Source: Mesorhizobium muleiense (GTDB lineage Bacteria > Pseudomonadota > Alphaproteobacteria > Rhizobiales > Rhizobiaceae). Taken from it: a stretch of 64,000 nucleotides of DNA. The notes below the pieces were generated by a model. It did no database searches and was not told the DNA's origin. It saw only the letters and a program-made list of their open reading frames with translations. Of this stretch, positions 34,538-41,212 are shown piece by piece. The position numbers and the translations under genes were made by a program. The first letter of the stretch is position 1. Every line of letters starts with the position of its first letter. The stretch spans positions 41,253 to 105,252 of the forward strand of contig NZ_FNEE01000020.1 in assembly GCF_900099905.1 (NCBI RefSeq), in the 5' to 3' direction.

Positions 34538-35452
34538 TTGCAACGACCCGAAATACCGGCGGGGCTGCCGGCCGACATCGAGCAGAAGAAGATGAAGGCG
34601 CGGCTGTGGTTCGAGACGCTGCGCGAGCGCATCTGCGCCGCCTTCGAGCAGATCGAGCAGGACCTGCAGGGGCCGCAGGCCTCATGGTCGCCCGGCCGCT
34701 TCGAAAAGACGCCGTGGCAGCGCGACGCCGGCAAGGGCGGCGGCGGCACCATGTCGATGATGCGCGGCCGCGTCTTCGAGAAGGTCGGCGTCCACACCTC
34801 GACGGTCTATGGCGAGTTCTCGCCGGAGTTCAGGAAGCAGATGCCGGGCGCCGAGGAAGACCCGCGCTTCTGGGCGAGCGGCATTTCGCTGATCGCCCAT
34901 CCGTGGAACCCCAACGTGCCGGCGGTGCACATGAACACGCGCATGGTCGTCACCTCGCGCCAATGGTTCGGCGGCGGCGCCGACCTGACGCCGGTGCTCG
35001 ACCGTCGCCGCAGCCAGGAGGACCCGGACACGGTCGCCTTCCACCGCGCGATGCAATTTGCCTGCGAGAAGCACGCTGGCGTCGCCGACCACGCGAAATT
35101 CAAGGCCTGGTGCGACGAGTATTTCTATCTGCCGCACCGCAACGAACCGCGCGGCACCGGCGGCATCTTCTTCGACTGGCTGCATTCGGACGAGGACAGA
35201 GGCGGCTGGAACGCCGATTTCAACTTCGTCCAGGATGTCGGGCGCACTTTTCTCGTCGTCTACGGGCATCTGGTGCGGGCCAATTTCAACAACAACTGGA
35301 CCGACGGCGACCGCGAAGAACAGCTCATTCGCCGCGGCCGCTATGTCGAATTCAACTTGCTTCACGATCGCGGCACCATCTTCGGGCTGAAGACCGGCGG
35401 CAACGTTGCCGCGATCCTGTCCAGCCTGCCGCCAGAGGTGAAATGGCCGTAA
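34538..35452 (+). CDS. hemF: Oxygen-dependent coproporphyrinogen III oxidase
   Basis: HemF decarboxylates coproporphyrinogen III to protoporphyrinogen IX using O2. The 304-residue length fits. Family segments include GGGGTMSMMRGRVFEKVGVHTS, GGGADLTP, FYLPHRNEPRGTGGIFFDWL and NFNNNWTDGDREEQLIRRGRYVEFNLLHDRGT. A TTG start at 34538 with GGAG upstream agrees with homologous N-termini (QRPEIPAGLPADIE); a TTG at 34502 is possible. Confidence 0.95.
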   Translation: MQRPEIPAGLPADIEQKKMKARLWFETLRERICAAFEQIEQDLQGPQASWSPGRFEKTPWQRDAGKGGGGTMSMMRGRVFEKVGVHTSTVYGEFSPEFRKQMPGAEEDPRFWASGISLIAHPWNPNVPAVHMNTRMVVTSRQWFGGGADLTPVLDRRRSQEDPDTVAFHRAMQFACEKHAGVADHAKFKAWCDEYFYLPHRNEPRGTGGIFFDWLHSDEDRGGWNADFNFVQDVGRTFLVVYGHLVRANFNNNWTDGDREEQLIRRGRYVEFNLLHDRGTIFGLKTGGNVAAILSSLPPEVKWP

Positions 35453-35654
35453 AATCTCGGTGAGTCGGACGTGAGTCGCAATCAGGCCCAAATCGCAGGA
35501 TTCTGGCGGCGAATGTGGCGCGCAGAATATCTTTTTCGTCTAATATCCATTTGAAAAAGCAAGACTATTTTTCGTTACGGGCCGGGAAACGCCGGCGGTT
35601 CTCGCCTCCCTGGAACCGCGACCCGACGCGACTGGACGGCCCATGATTAAGTGG

Positions 35655-35676
35655 GGCACCTTCCCAAAATGGTGCC
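35655..35676. promoter_or_regulatory. Hairpin in the leader of the DUF1344-like gene
   Basis: GGCACC (35655-35660) and GGTGCC (35671-35676) form a six-base stem about 23 bases before the start codon. A T-rich stretch (TTCATTTCC) follows. It may be a weak attenuator or only a leader structure. Confidence 0.35.
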
Positions 35677-35698
35677 TTCATTTCCAGGAGAGCATGCC

Positions 35699-35959
35699 AT
35701 GCGCAAGCTTATTATGTCGGTTGCGGCTGCTGCCGTTCTTGCCTCTGGTGGAGCTGCCTTCGCAGCGGTCAAGCACACCACGGGCACGATCAAAACTTAC
35801 GATGGAACGGCGATGAGCCTTGTTCTGGATAACGGATCTACCTTTACGCTGCCCAAGGCCTTCAAAAATCCTGGCCTGAAGGCCGGCGAAAAGGTCCGCG
35901 TTTCGTGGGACATGAGCGGCAAGCACAAAATCGCCGAGGCAGTCAGGATCGTGAAGTGA
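35699..35959 (+). CDS. Small exported DUF1344-like protein
   Basis: The 86-residue protein has a signal peptide (MRKLIMSVAAAAVLASGGAAFA) and a small beta-rich domain with GTIKTYDGTAMSLVLDNGSTFTLP and GEKVRVSWDM. This matches DUF1344 proteins common in rhizobia, which have no known function. A good AGGAG precedes the ATG. A strong terminator follows at 36013, so it is probably monocistronic. Confidence 0.85.
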   Translation: MRKLIMSVAAAAVLASGGAAFAAVKHTTGTIKTYDGTAMSLVLDNGSTFTLPKAFKNPGLKAGEKVRVSWDMSGKHKIAEAVRIVK

Positions 35960-36012
35960 TGGCCTGCCCGCGGGAGCAAGACGAGGTCTTGCCTCCGGGG
36001 TAGCGTCAAGAG

Positions 36013-36039
36013 GGCGGAGCAGCGATGCTCCGCCTTTTT
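36013..36039 (+). terminator. Rho-independent terminator after the DUF1344-like gene
   Basis: A nine-base perfect stem, GGCGGAGCA (36013-36021) with TGCTCCGCC (36026-36034), closes a GCGA loop and is followed by five Ts. It lies about 55 bases after the stop codon. Confidence 0.92.
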
Positions 36040-36091
36040 CGGTCTCTGCAGCAACCAAAACCATCCGATCGTGTTATGCTGGTTCGGCCAG

Positions 36092-36135
36092 CGCATGACC
36101 CGAAAACCGAACCGGTTTCCGACAGGGATCATGCG
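36092..36135. repeat. GCATGACC...GGATCATGCG palindromic repeat
   Basis: CGCATGACCCGAAAACCG and CGGTTTCCGACAGGGATCATGCG pair imperfectly into a long hairpin of the family also seen at 8567 and 19367. It lies between the terminator and the DUF1059-like gene. Confidence 0.7.
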
Positions 36136-36206
36136 TCGATCAAAGGTGCTGGAGCTTCCGTGTCAGAGCAGATGCGGCGCTTCGAGGAGGAAAAGGGAGA
36201 AATCCG

Positions 36207-36392
36207 ATGAAGGAATTCCACTGCGGCTCGCTGGTTCCGGGTTGTGACTGGCATACGCGCGCCGACGAAGAAGCCGAGATCATGCGGCGCGCCGTCGAGC
36301 ATATGCGTGAGACGCATGGCGAGACGATCATTCGCGAGACGATGATCGAAGCGATCCGTTCGCGCATCGAAAAGGCTCGCGACGCGGCCTGA
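36207..36392 (+). CDS. Small DUF1059-like protein
   Basis: The 61-residue product has the DUF1059 pattern: an N-terminal LVPGCDWHTRADEEAEIMRRAVEHMRETHG with a Cys and His that look like zinc ligands, then a short helix. The function of this family is unknown. A GGAGAAA ribosome site precedes the ATG. The upstream overlapping frame at 36025-36210 is mostly repeat DNA and is not called. Confidence 0.85.
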   Translation: MKEFHCGSLVPGCDWHTRADEEAEIMRRAVEHMRETHGETIIRETMIEAIRSRIEKARDAA

Positions 36393-36400
36393 TTTGCCTA

Positions 36401-36545
36401 AGAGACTGTTTCGAAATTCGCTCTGGCGAGTCATATGGTGGTGGCTTCGAGAACCGGAGCGCAGCGGACATTTGGGTCCGTGAGCACCGGAAGCGCAGAA
36501 AACGCCATCAGATGGCCGCCAGAGTAGAGTTTCCAAACGGTCTCT
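36401..36545. mobile_element. MITE-like element with about 40-base imperfect inverted ends
   Basis: The left end AGAGACTGTTTCGAAATTC and the right end, read in reverse, AGAGACCGTTTGGAAACTC, begin about 40 bases of imperfect terminal inverted repeat, both followed by CTCTGGCG and a CAT-TG block. No coding capacity is present inside the 145 bases. I recall similar sequences being repeated in Mesorhizobium genomes. The right end overlaps the cca stop codon. Confidence 0.75.
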
Positions 36546-37812
36546 AACTTTCGAGTGCTTCTGCGGCGCGCTCGAGAAGTGCGCCGCGATCCAGCGCAAA
36601 GCCGGACTCGATCCACTCGTTTTCGAGGTTCTTCAGGGTTGCGCCGAGTTTCGGCCCGGGCGACGCGCCAAGCCTCGTCAGATCGGCGCCCTTGAGCGGA
36701 AAGCCGGGCTTTTTCCATTTTTCGGCAAAGGCCAGCAGCCGCGAGAAGCCGCCGGCTTCGAGCAGCGCGTCGTTGTCCTCGACGGCGCGGGCTCGAGCGG
36801 AAGCGAGCGACAGCCGCAAGCGATCGACAAGGCCCTGACGATTGCCGCGATAGAGCCGTTTTGCGAGTCCCGCTTCGGTCGTCTTCGGCCCGACGGGCGC
36901 TGTCAGCGCCCACTGCCTGAGGCGACCGGCGTCGCTGACGGAGAACCTCAACCGCTCGGCGAGCGTCTTCATCCGCGCTGCGTCCGGTGGCACGATCGCT
37001 TCCAGCCTGAGCAGCGGGTCCGGCGCCCAGCCGAGATCCTTCTCGGCCCTGGTCAGCGCATGGATCGCATCGATGCCCCATTTCTCGCTCTCCGGCAGAA
37101 CGCTGGTGAGCACGCCCGCCTGGCGCATCCACAGCAAGGCACGCGATGGATCGGGGGCCGACAGCAGCTTCTTCAGTTCGGACCAGACGCGCTCGACCGA
37201 GAGTTGGCCAAGCCCCTCCTTGAGCCGGGCGCAAGCCTTCAGCCCTTCGGCATCCGGCCGGCCGTCGCCATACCAGGCGAAGAAGCGGAAAAAGCGCAGG
37301 ATGCGCAGATAATCCTCGCGGATGCGCGCCTCCGGATCGCCGATGAAGCGCAGCCGGCGCGCCTCGATATCGGCAATGCCGCCGACCAGGTCGACGATCG
37401 TGCCGTCGGCCTCGGCATAGAGCGCGTTGATGGTGAAATCGCGCCGTTCCGCATCGGCTTTCCAGTCGCGTCCGAACGACACTTTTGCCCGCCGACCGTC
37501 GGTTTCGATGTCGGCGCGCAGCGTGGTCACCTCGAACGGCTTGCCGCCGGCGACAATCGTGACGGTGCCGTGCTCGATGCCGGTCGGCACGGCCTTGAAG
37601 CCTGCCGCCTCGGCGCGGCGGATGGTCTCGTCAGGCACGGTCGTGGTGGCGATATCGATGTCGGCAACCGGCTGGCCGATGAGCGCATTGCGCACCGCAC
37701 CGCCGGCGACGCGCGCCTCCTCGCCGCCATCCGCGAGCGCCGCAAGCAGGCGCTGCAAATGCCGTTCCCCGAGCCAGTCGGCTTTGCCCGCGAGCGACTC
37801 CCGGCCGCTCAC
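36544..37812 (-). CDS. cca: CCA tRNA nucleotidyltransferase / poly(A) polymerase-type protein
   Basis: The 422-residue protein has a class II nucleotidyltransferase head (GGAVRNALIGQPVADIDIATT near residue 36, with the catalytic DID) and an RNA-binding tail (RRDFTINALYAEADG, RIREDYLRILRFFRFFAWYGDG). It adds or repairs the CCA end of tRNA. The stop codon lies inside the end of the neighbouring MITE-like element, so the natural C-terminus may have been slightly changed. Its start overlaps the nudix gene by four bases. Confidence 0.94.
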   Translation of the reverse strand: MSGRESLAGKADWLGERHLQRLLAALADGGEEARVAGGAVRNALIGQPVADIDIATTTVPDETIRRAEAAGFKAVPTGIEHGTVTIVAGGKPFEVTTLRADIETDGRRAKVSFGRDWKADAERRDFTINALYAEADGTIVDLVGGIADIEARRLRFIGDPEARIREDYLRILRFFRFFAWYGDGRPDAEGLKACARLKEGLGQLSVERVWSELKKLLSAPDPSRALLWMRQAGVLTSVLPESEKWGIDAIHALTRAEKDLGWAPDPLLRLEAIVPPDAARMKTLAERLRFSVSDAGRLRQWALTAPVGPKTTEAGLAKRLYRGNRQGLVDRLRLSLASARARAVEDNDALLEAGGFSRLLAFAEKWKKPGFPLKGADLTRLGASPGPKLGATLKNLENEWIESGFALDRGALLERAAEALES

Positions 37813-38441
37813 GTATAGAGCCTTTCATAGAGCGTGCGGATGATGCCCGCGGTGACGCCCCAGATGTGTTGTCCGTCATAGGGCATTTCGTAGAACACCC
37901 ATTCGAGATCGTTCCACATGCGGCTGTCGCGGCCGTGGTTGGCCGGGTCCATCAGAAAGCGCAGCGGCACTTCGAAGGCGGCGTCGACCTCCTCGGAATT
38001 CAGCGTCAGCGAAAAGTCCGGCCGCACTATTCCCAGCACCGGGGCGATCCGGTAGCCGCTGCCGGAGACGTAATCGGGCATGCGGCCGATGATCTCGACC
38101 CGATCCTGACCAAGCCCGATCTCCTCGAATGTCTCGCGCAATGCCGCCGCCTCCGGGCTCGGGTCGGTAGGATCGATCGTGCCTCCGGGAAAGGCCACCT
38201 GCCCCGAATGGTTGCGCAGCTTTTCCGCCCGCTTGGTCAGCAGAAGCGTTGCGTCGCGCCCGTGATCGACCACCGGGATCAGCACGGCGGCATCGCGCAG
38301 CGCCTTTGCGAGCTTCAAACGCGGATGTCCCGGGTTGAAGCGATGGTCACCATAGTCGTCGGCGGCATGCGCCAGCGGCTGCGCCGCGACGCGGGCGCGA
38401 AAATCCTCGGCCGAAAACGGCGCCGGCGTCACTTGGTCCAT
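37809..38441 (-). CDS. Nudix hydrolase, CoA pyrophosphatase-type
   Basis: The 210-residue protein has the Nudix box GGTIDPTDPSPEAAALRETF plus EEIGL, where the spacing has an insertion typical of CoA diphosphatases, and the NuCoA signature LLTKRAEKLRNHSGQVAFPGG upstream. Members cleave CoA and its derivatives. The start ATG at 38441 lies in an unusual region where four 15-base units carry extra ATG codons. It is translationally coupled to cca at its 3' end. Confidence 0.92.
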   Translation of the reverse strand: MDQVTPAPFSAEDFRARVAAQPLAHAADDYGDHRFNPGHPRLKLAKALRDAAVLIPVVDHGRDATLLLTKRAEKLRNHSGQVAFPGGTIDPTDPSPEAAALRETFEEIGLGQDRVEIIGRMPDYVSGSGYRIAPVLGIVRPDFSLTLNSEEVDAAFEVPLRFLMDPANHGRDSRMWNDLEWVFYEMPYDGQHIWGVTAGIIRTLYERLYT

Positions 38442-38503
38442 CGCGTCACCTGGTCCATCATGCCCCGGTTCATTTGGCCCTGGTCCATTTGGCCCCGGTC
38501 CAT
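38429..38503 (-). CDS. Possible small upstream ORF overlapping the nudix start
   Basis: A 24-residue frame beginning at 38503 (MDRGQMDQGQMNRGMMDQVT...) has the best ribosome site in the spacer (GAGAGGG about nine bases before it). It is built from the tandem 15-base units and is in a different frame from the nudix gene. Its stop codon lies 13 bases inside the nudix start region. It could control or couple translation, or be a by-product of repeat expansion. Confidence 0.4.
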   Translation of the reverse strand: MDRGQMDQGQMNRGMMDQVTRWTK

Positions 38504-38511
38504 TTGGCGTC
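38452..38511. repeat. Four 15-base tandem units before the nudix gene
   Basis: Units GGTCCATCATGCCCC, GGTTCATTTGGCCCT, GGTCCATTTGGCCCC and GGTCCATTTGGCGTC follow without gaps. Each contains the reverse complement of an ATG and most resemble the authentic nudix start (ATGGACCA). The array fills the short spacer between DUF1285 and the nudix gene. Confidence 0.85.
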
Positions 38512-38517
38512 GCCCTC

Positions 38518-39153
38518 TCATGCGCTCAGCCGCTGCAGCTTTTCCGCCGGCATGATCGGATAGACCGCACCCTTCGAGCGGACGGCAAACATCCTTCGGC
38601 CGCCGACCTCGATCTCCTCGCCATGCTCGACCAATTCATACATGACCGGCCGCGCCAGCAGCGCCTCAAGCCGCCCGCGCACCAGCACATAGGGTTTCAG
38701 GCCGCCGGTTGCCTCCTCGTCGACAAAGCGCAGCGGATGCTCCGGCCCGGCCTCGACCACATCGCCGACATTGGTACGAAAGGTGATGACCTGGCCATCG
38801 CCGGTGCCGCAAACGTCCATCTCGACGGCGATGAAGGGCGCGTCGACGACGCGGATGCCGACCCTTTCCACCGGCGTAACCAGGTAGGTCCTGCCGTCTT
38901 CGTCCTTGCGCAGCACGGAGGAAAACAGCTGCACCAGCGGCATGCGGCCGATCGGCGTGCCCTGGTAGAACCAGGTGCCGTCCTGTCTGATCTCCATGTC
39001 GAGATCGCCGCAAAAGGCCGGATTCCAACGATCCACCGGCGCCGGTCCTTTGCCCGCGCGGGCGGCACGCGAGATCAGCGCCTCCAGTCCGAGCGCCGCG
39101 GTCGCGGTCGTCAAACTTCCTTCACGATCTTCGGCGCGTTCTGTCATGGTCAC
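38518..39153 (-). CDS. DUF1285 protein
   Basis: The 211-residue protein matches DUF1285: a first part with DLDMEIRQDGTWFYQGTPIGRMPLVQLFSSVLR, then YLVTPVERVGIRVVDAPFIAVEM. These proteins have a two-domain beta fold and unknown function. It is the first gene of the leftward DUF1285-nudix-cca unit and is divergent from the MoxR operon, a common arrangement in rhizobia that hints at co-regulation. Confidence 0.88.
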   Translation of the reverse strand: MTMTERAEDREGSLTTATAALGLEALISRAARAGKGPAPVDRWNPAFCGDLDMEIRQDGTWFYQGTPIGRMPLVQLFSSVLRKDEDGRTYLVTPVERVGIRVVDAPFIAVEMDVCGTGDGQVITFRTNVGDVVEAGPEHPLRFVDEEATGGLKPYVLVRGRLEALLARPVMYELVEHGEEIEVGGRRMFAVRSKGAVYPIMPAEKLQRLSA

Positions 39154-39293
39154 GAAATAGTCACTGTTGTTCCGCTTGTCAGCCTAAGTCAGTGATTTAA
39201 GTTCAAAGACGGGCGCCACGCGAGGCCGAATCGCGGCACTCTGTGGCGTCGAAGCTGCAAGCCGGTATTTCCAACGAGAAGGATCGATGCTGC

Positions 39294-40298
39294 ATGAGCG
39301 TGATGATCAAGGAAAGCCCGATCAGCGAAGAGGACATGATCGCCCTGGCCGAGACGGCGCTGGCCGACATTTCCAGGGTTCGCGAGGGCGTCGGCCGCGT
39401 CATCTTCGGCCAGGAAAGCGTCGTCGAACGCACGCTGGTGGCGCTGCTCGCAGGCGGCCATGCGCTGCTGGTCGGCGTGCCCGGCCTCGCCAAGACCAAG
39501 CTGGTCGAGACGCTGGGCATCGTGCTCGGCCTCGATTCCCGCCGCATCCAGTTCACGCCCGACCTGATGCCGTCCGATATTCTCGGCTCCGAGGTGATGG
39601 AGCAGGACGAATTCGGCAAGCGCTCGTTCCGCTTCATCTCCGGGCCGATCTTCGCGCAACTGCTGATGGCCGACGAGATCAACCGCGCCTCGCCGCGCAC
39701 CCAGTCGGCGCTGCTGCAGGCGATGCAGGAATACCACGTCACCATTGCCGGTGTCCGCCATGACCTGCCGGCGCCCTTCCACGTGCTGGCGACGCAGAAC
39801 CCGCTGGAGCAGGAGGGTACCTATCCGCTGCCCGAGGCGCAGCTTGACCGTTTCCTGATGCAAGTCGACATCCTCTATCCGGAAATCGAGGCGGAGCGCC
39901 GCATCCTCCTGGAAACCACCGGCATTGAGGACGCCAAGGCGCAGAACGTGTTGCAGCCGGCGCGGCTGAAGGAGATCCAGACCCTCATTCGCCGCATGCC
40001 GGTGCCGGAAAGCGTCGTCGAGGCGATCCTCCAACTGGTGCGCTCGGCGCGCCCCGGCCAGGGCAATGCCGAGACCGACAAGCACGTCGCCTGGGGCCCA
40101 GGCCCGCGCGCCAGCCAGTCGCTGACACTGTGCGCCCGCGCCCGCGCCCTTTATGACGGACGGCTGGCGCCGTCGATCGACGATATCAGAGCGCTGGCCG
40201 AGCCGGTGCTGCAGCACCGCATGGCGCTGACCTTTGCCGCCCGTGCCGAGGGCACAACCGTGCGCGACGTGGTGGCGAAACTGGCAAAAGGCATCTGA
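39294..40298 (+). CDS. MoxR-family AAA+ ATPase
   Basis: The 334-residue protein has Walker A GVPGLAKT, Walker B LLMADEINRASP, sensor 1 VLATQNPLEQEGTYPLPEAQLDRF and a C-terminal lid. MoxR ATPases act as chaperones or metal-insertion machines for VWA-domain partners. Here DUF58, DUF4159 and VWA-like genes follow, a typical MoxR operon. The start ATG at 39294 has AGAAGGA upstream. Its TGA overlaps the next ATG. Confidence 0.94.
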   Translation: MSVMIKESPISEEDMIALAETALADISRVREGVGRVIFGQESVVERTLVALLAGGHALLVGVPGLAKTKLVETLGIVLGLDSRRIQFTPDLMPSDILGSEVMEQDEFGKRSFRFISGPIFAQLLMADEINRASPRTQSALLQAMQEYHVTIAGVRHDLPAPFHVLATQNPLEQEGTYPLPEAQLDRFLMQVDILYPEIEAERRILLETTGIEDAKAQNVLQPARLKEIQTLIRRMPVPESVVEAILQLVRSARPGQGNAETDKHVAWGPGPRASQSLTLCARARALYDGRLAPSIDDIRALAEPVLQHRMALTFAARAEGTTVRDVVAKLAKGI

Positions 40299-41212
40299 TG
40301 GCGCGTATAGGCGAGGCCCAGGCTCCGGCGGCGACGCGTGACGCGCTCGCCCGCGGCCGGTTGCGGGCTTCGCTGGTGCCGGACCTGCTGGTCGAGGCGC
40401 GTCGCATCGTCAACACGGTGATCGCCGGCTGGCACGGCCGCCGCAAGCGCGGCATCGGCGAGAATTTCTGGCAGTTCCGGCCCTATGTCGAGGGCGACTC
40501 CTCGCGCATCGACTGGCGCCGCTCGGCCCGCGACGACCACATCTATGTGCGAGACCGCGAATGGGAGGCCGCCCATACGGTGTGGCTGTGGGCAGATCCC
40601 TCGCCTTCCATGCTCTACAAATCGACCGGCGCCACCGTCTCGAAGGAGTCCCGCGCGCTGGTGCTGGCGCTGGCCATGGCCGAGCTTCTGTCGCGCAGCG
40701 GCGAGCGCATCGCCTGGCCCGGGCTGACCGATCCGTTCACCGCCCGCAACGGCGCCGAGCGGATCGCAGCACAACTCAGCCATGCCGGCGAATTGCCGGC
40801 AAAGCCCGACCTGTCGGCCATCCGCCGCTTCTGCGACATCGTCATCGTCAGCGACTTCCTCGATCCGGTCGAGGACACCATCGCCTGGCTTGACGTGCTC
40901 GCCCGCCACGGCGTGCGTGCCCATCTGATCGAGGTCGCCGACCCGGCCGAGGAGAGATTCCCCTATGCCGGCCGCACCGAATTCACCGATCCCGAGACCG
41001 GCGACAAGCTGACCGCGGGCCGCGCCGAAATGCTGGGCGACGACTACCGACTGCTTTACATCGCCCGCCGCCAGGAACTGACCGACTGGTGCAAGCGCCT
41101 CGGCTGGAGCTTTACCGTCAACCACACCGACCGCCTCGCCTCCGATGCGCTGGTGCGTGTCCACATGGCGATGACCGTCGATGGCAGCTCAGCCGGGAGG
41201 ATCCGCGCATGA
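40298..41212 (+). CDS. DUF58 protein
   Basis: The 304-residue protein carries the DUF58 signature (RRKRGIGENFWQFRPYVEGDSSRIDWRRSARDDHIYVRDRE) and a VWA-like C-terminal part (VWLWADPSPSM, then VIVSDFLDPVEDTIAWL). It is usually the first partner of MoxR. It overlaps the genes on both sides, so the whole operon is probably translated as a block. Confidence 0.93.
   Translation: MARIGEAQAPAATRDALARGRLRASLVPDLLVEARRIVNTVIAGWHGRRKRGIGENFWQFRPYVEGDSSRIDWRRSARDDHIYVRDREWEAAHTVWLWADPSPSMLYKSTGATVSKESRALVLALAMAELLSRSGERIAWPGLTDPFTARNGAERIAAQLSHAGELPAKPDLSAIRRFCDIVIVSDFLDPVEDTIAWLDVLARHGVRAHLIEVADPAEERFPYAGRTEFTDPETGDKLTAGRAEMLGDDYRLLYIARRQELTDWCKRLGWSFTVNHTDRLASDALVRVHMAMTVDGSSAGRIRA

Noticed and set aside
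36025..36210. A 61-codon plus-strand frame before the DUF1059-like gene
   Set aside because: Most of it is the terminator and a palindromic repeat, and it overlaps the ribosome site of the real gene.
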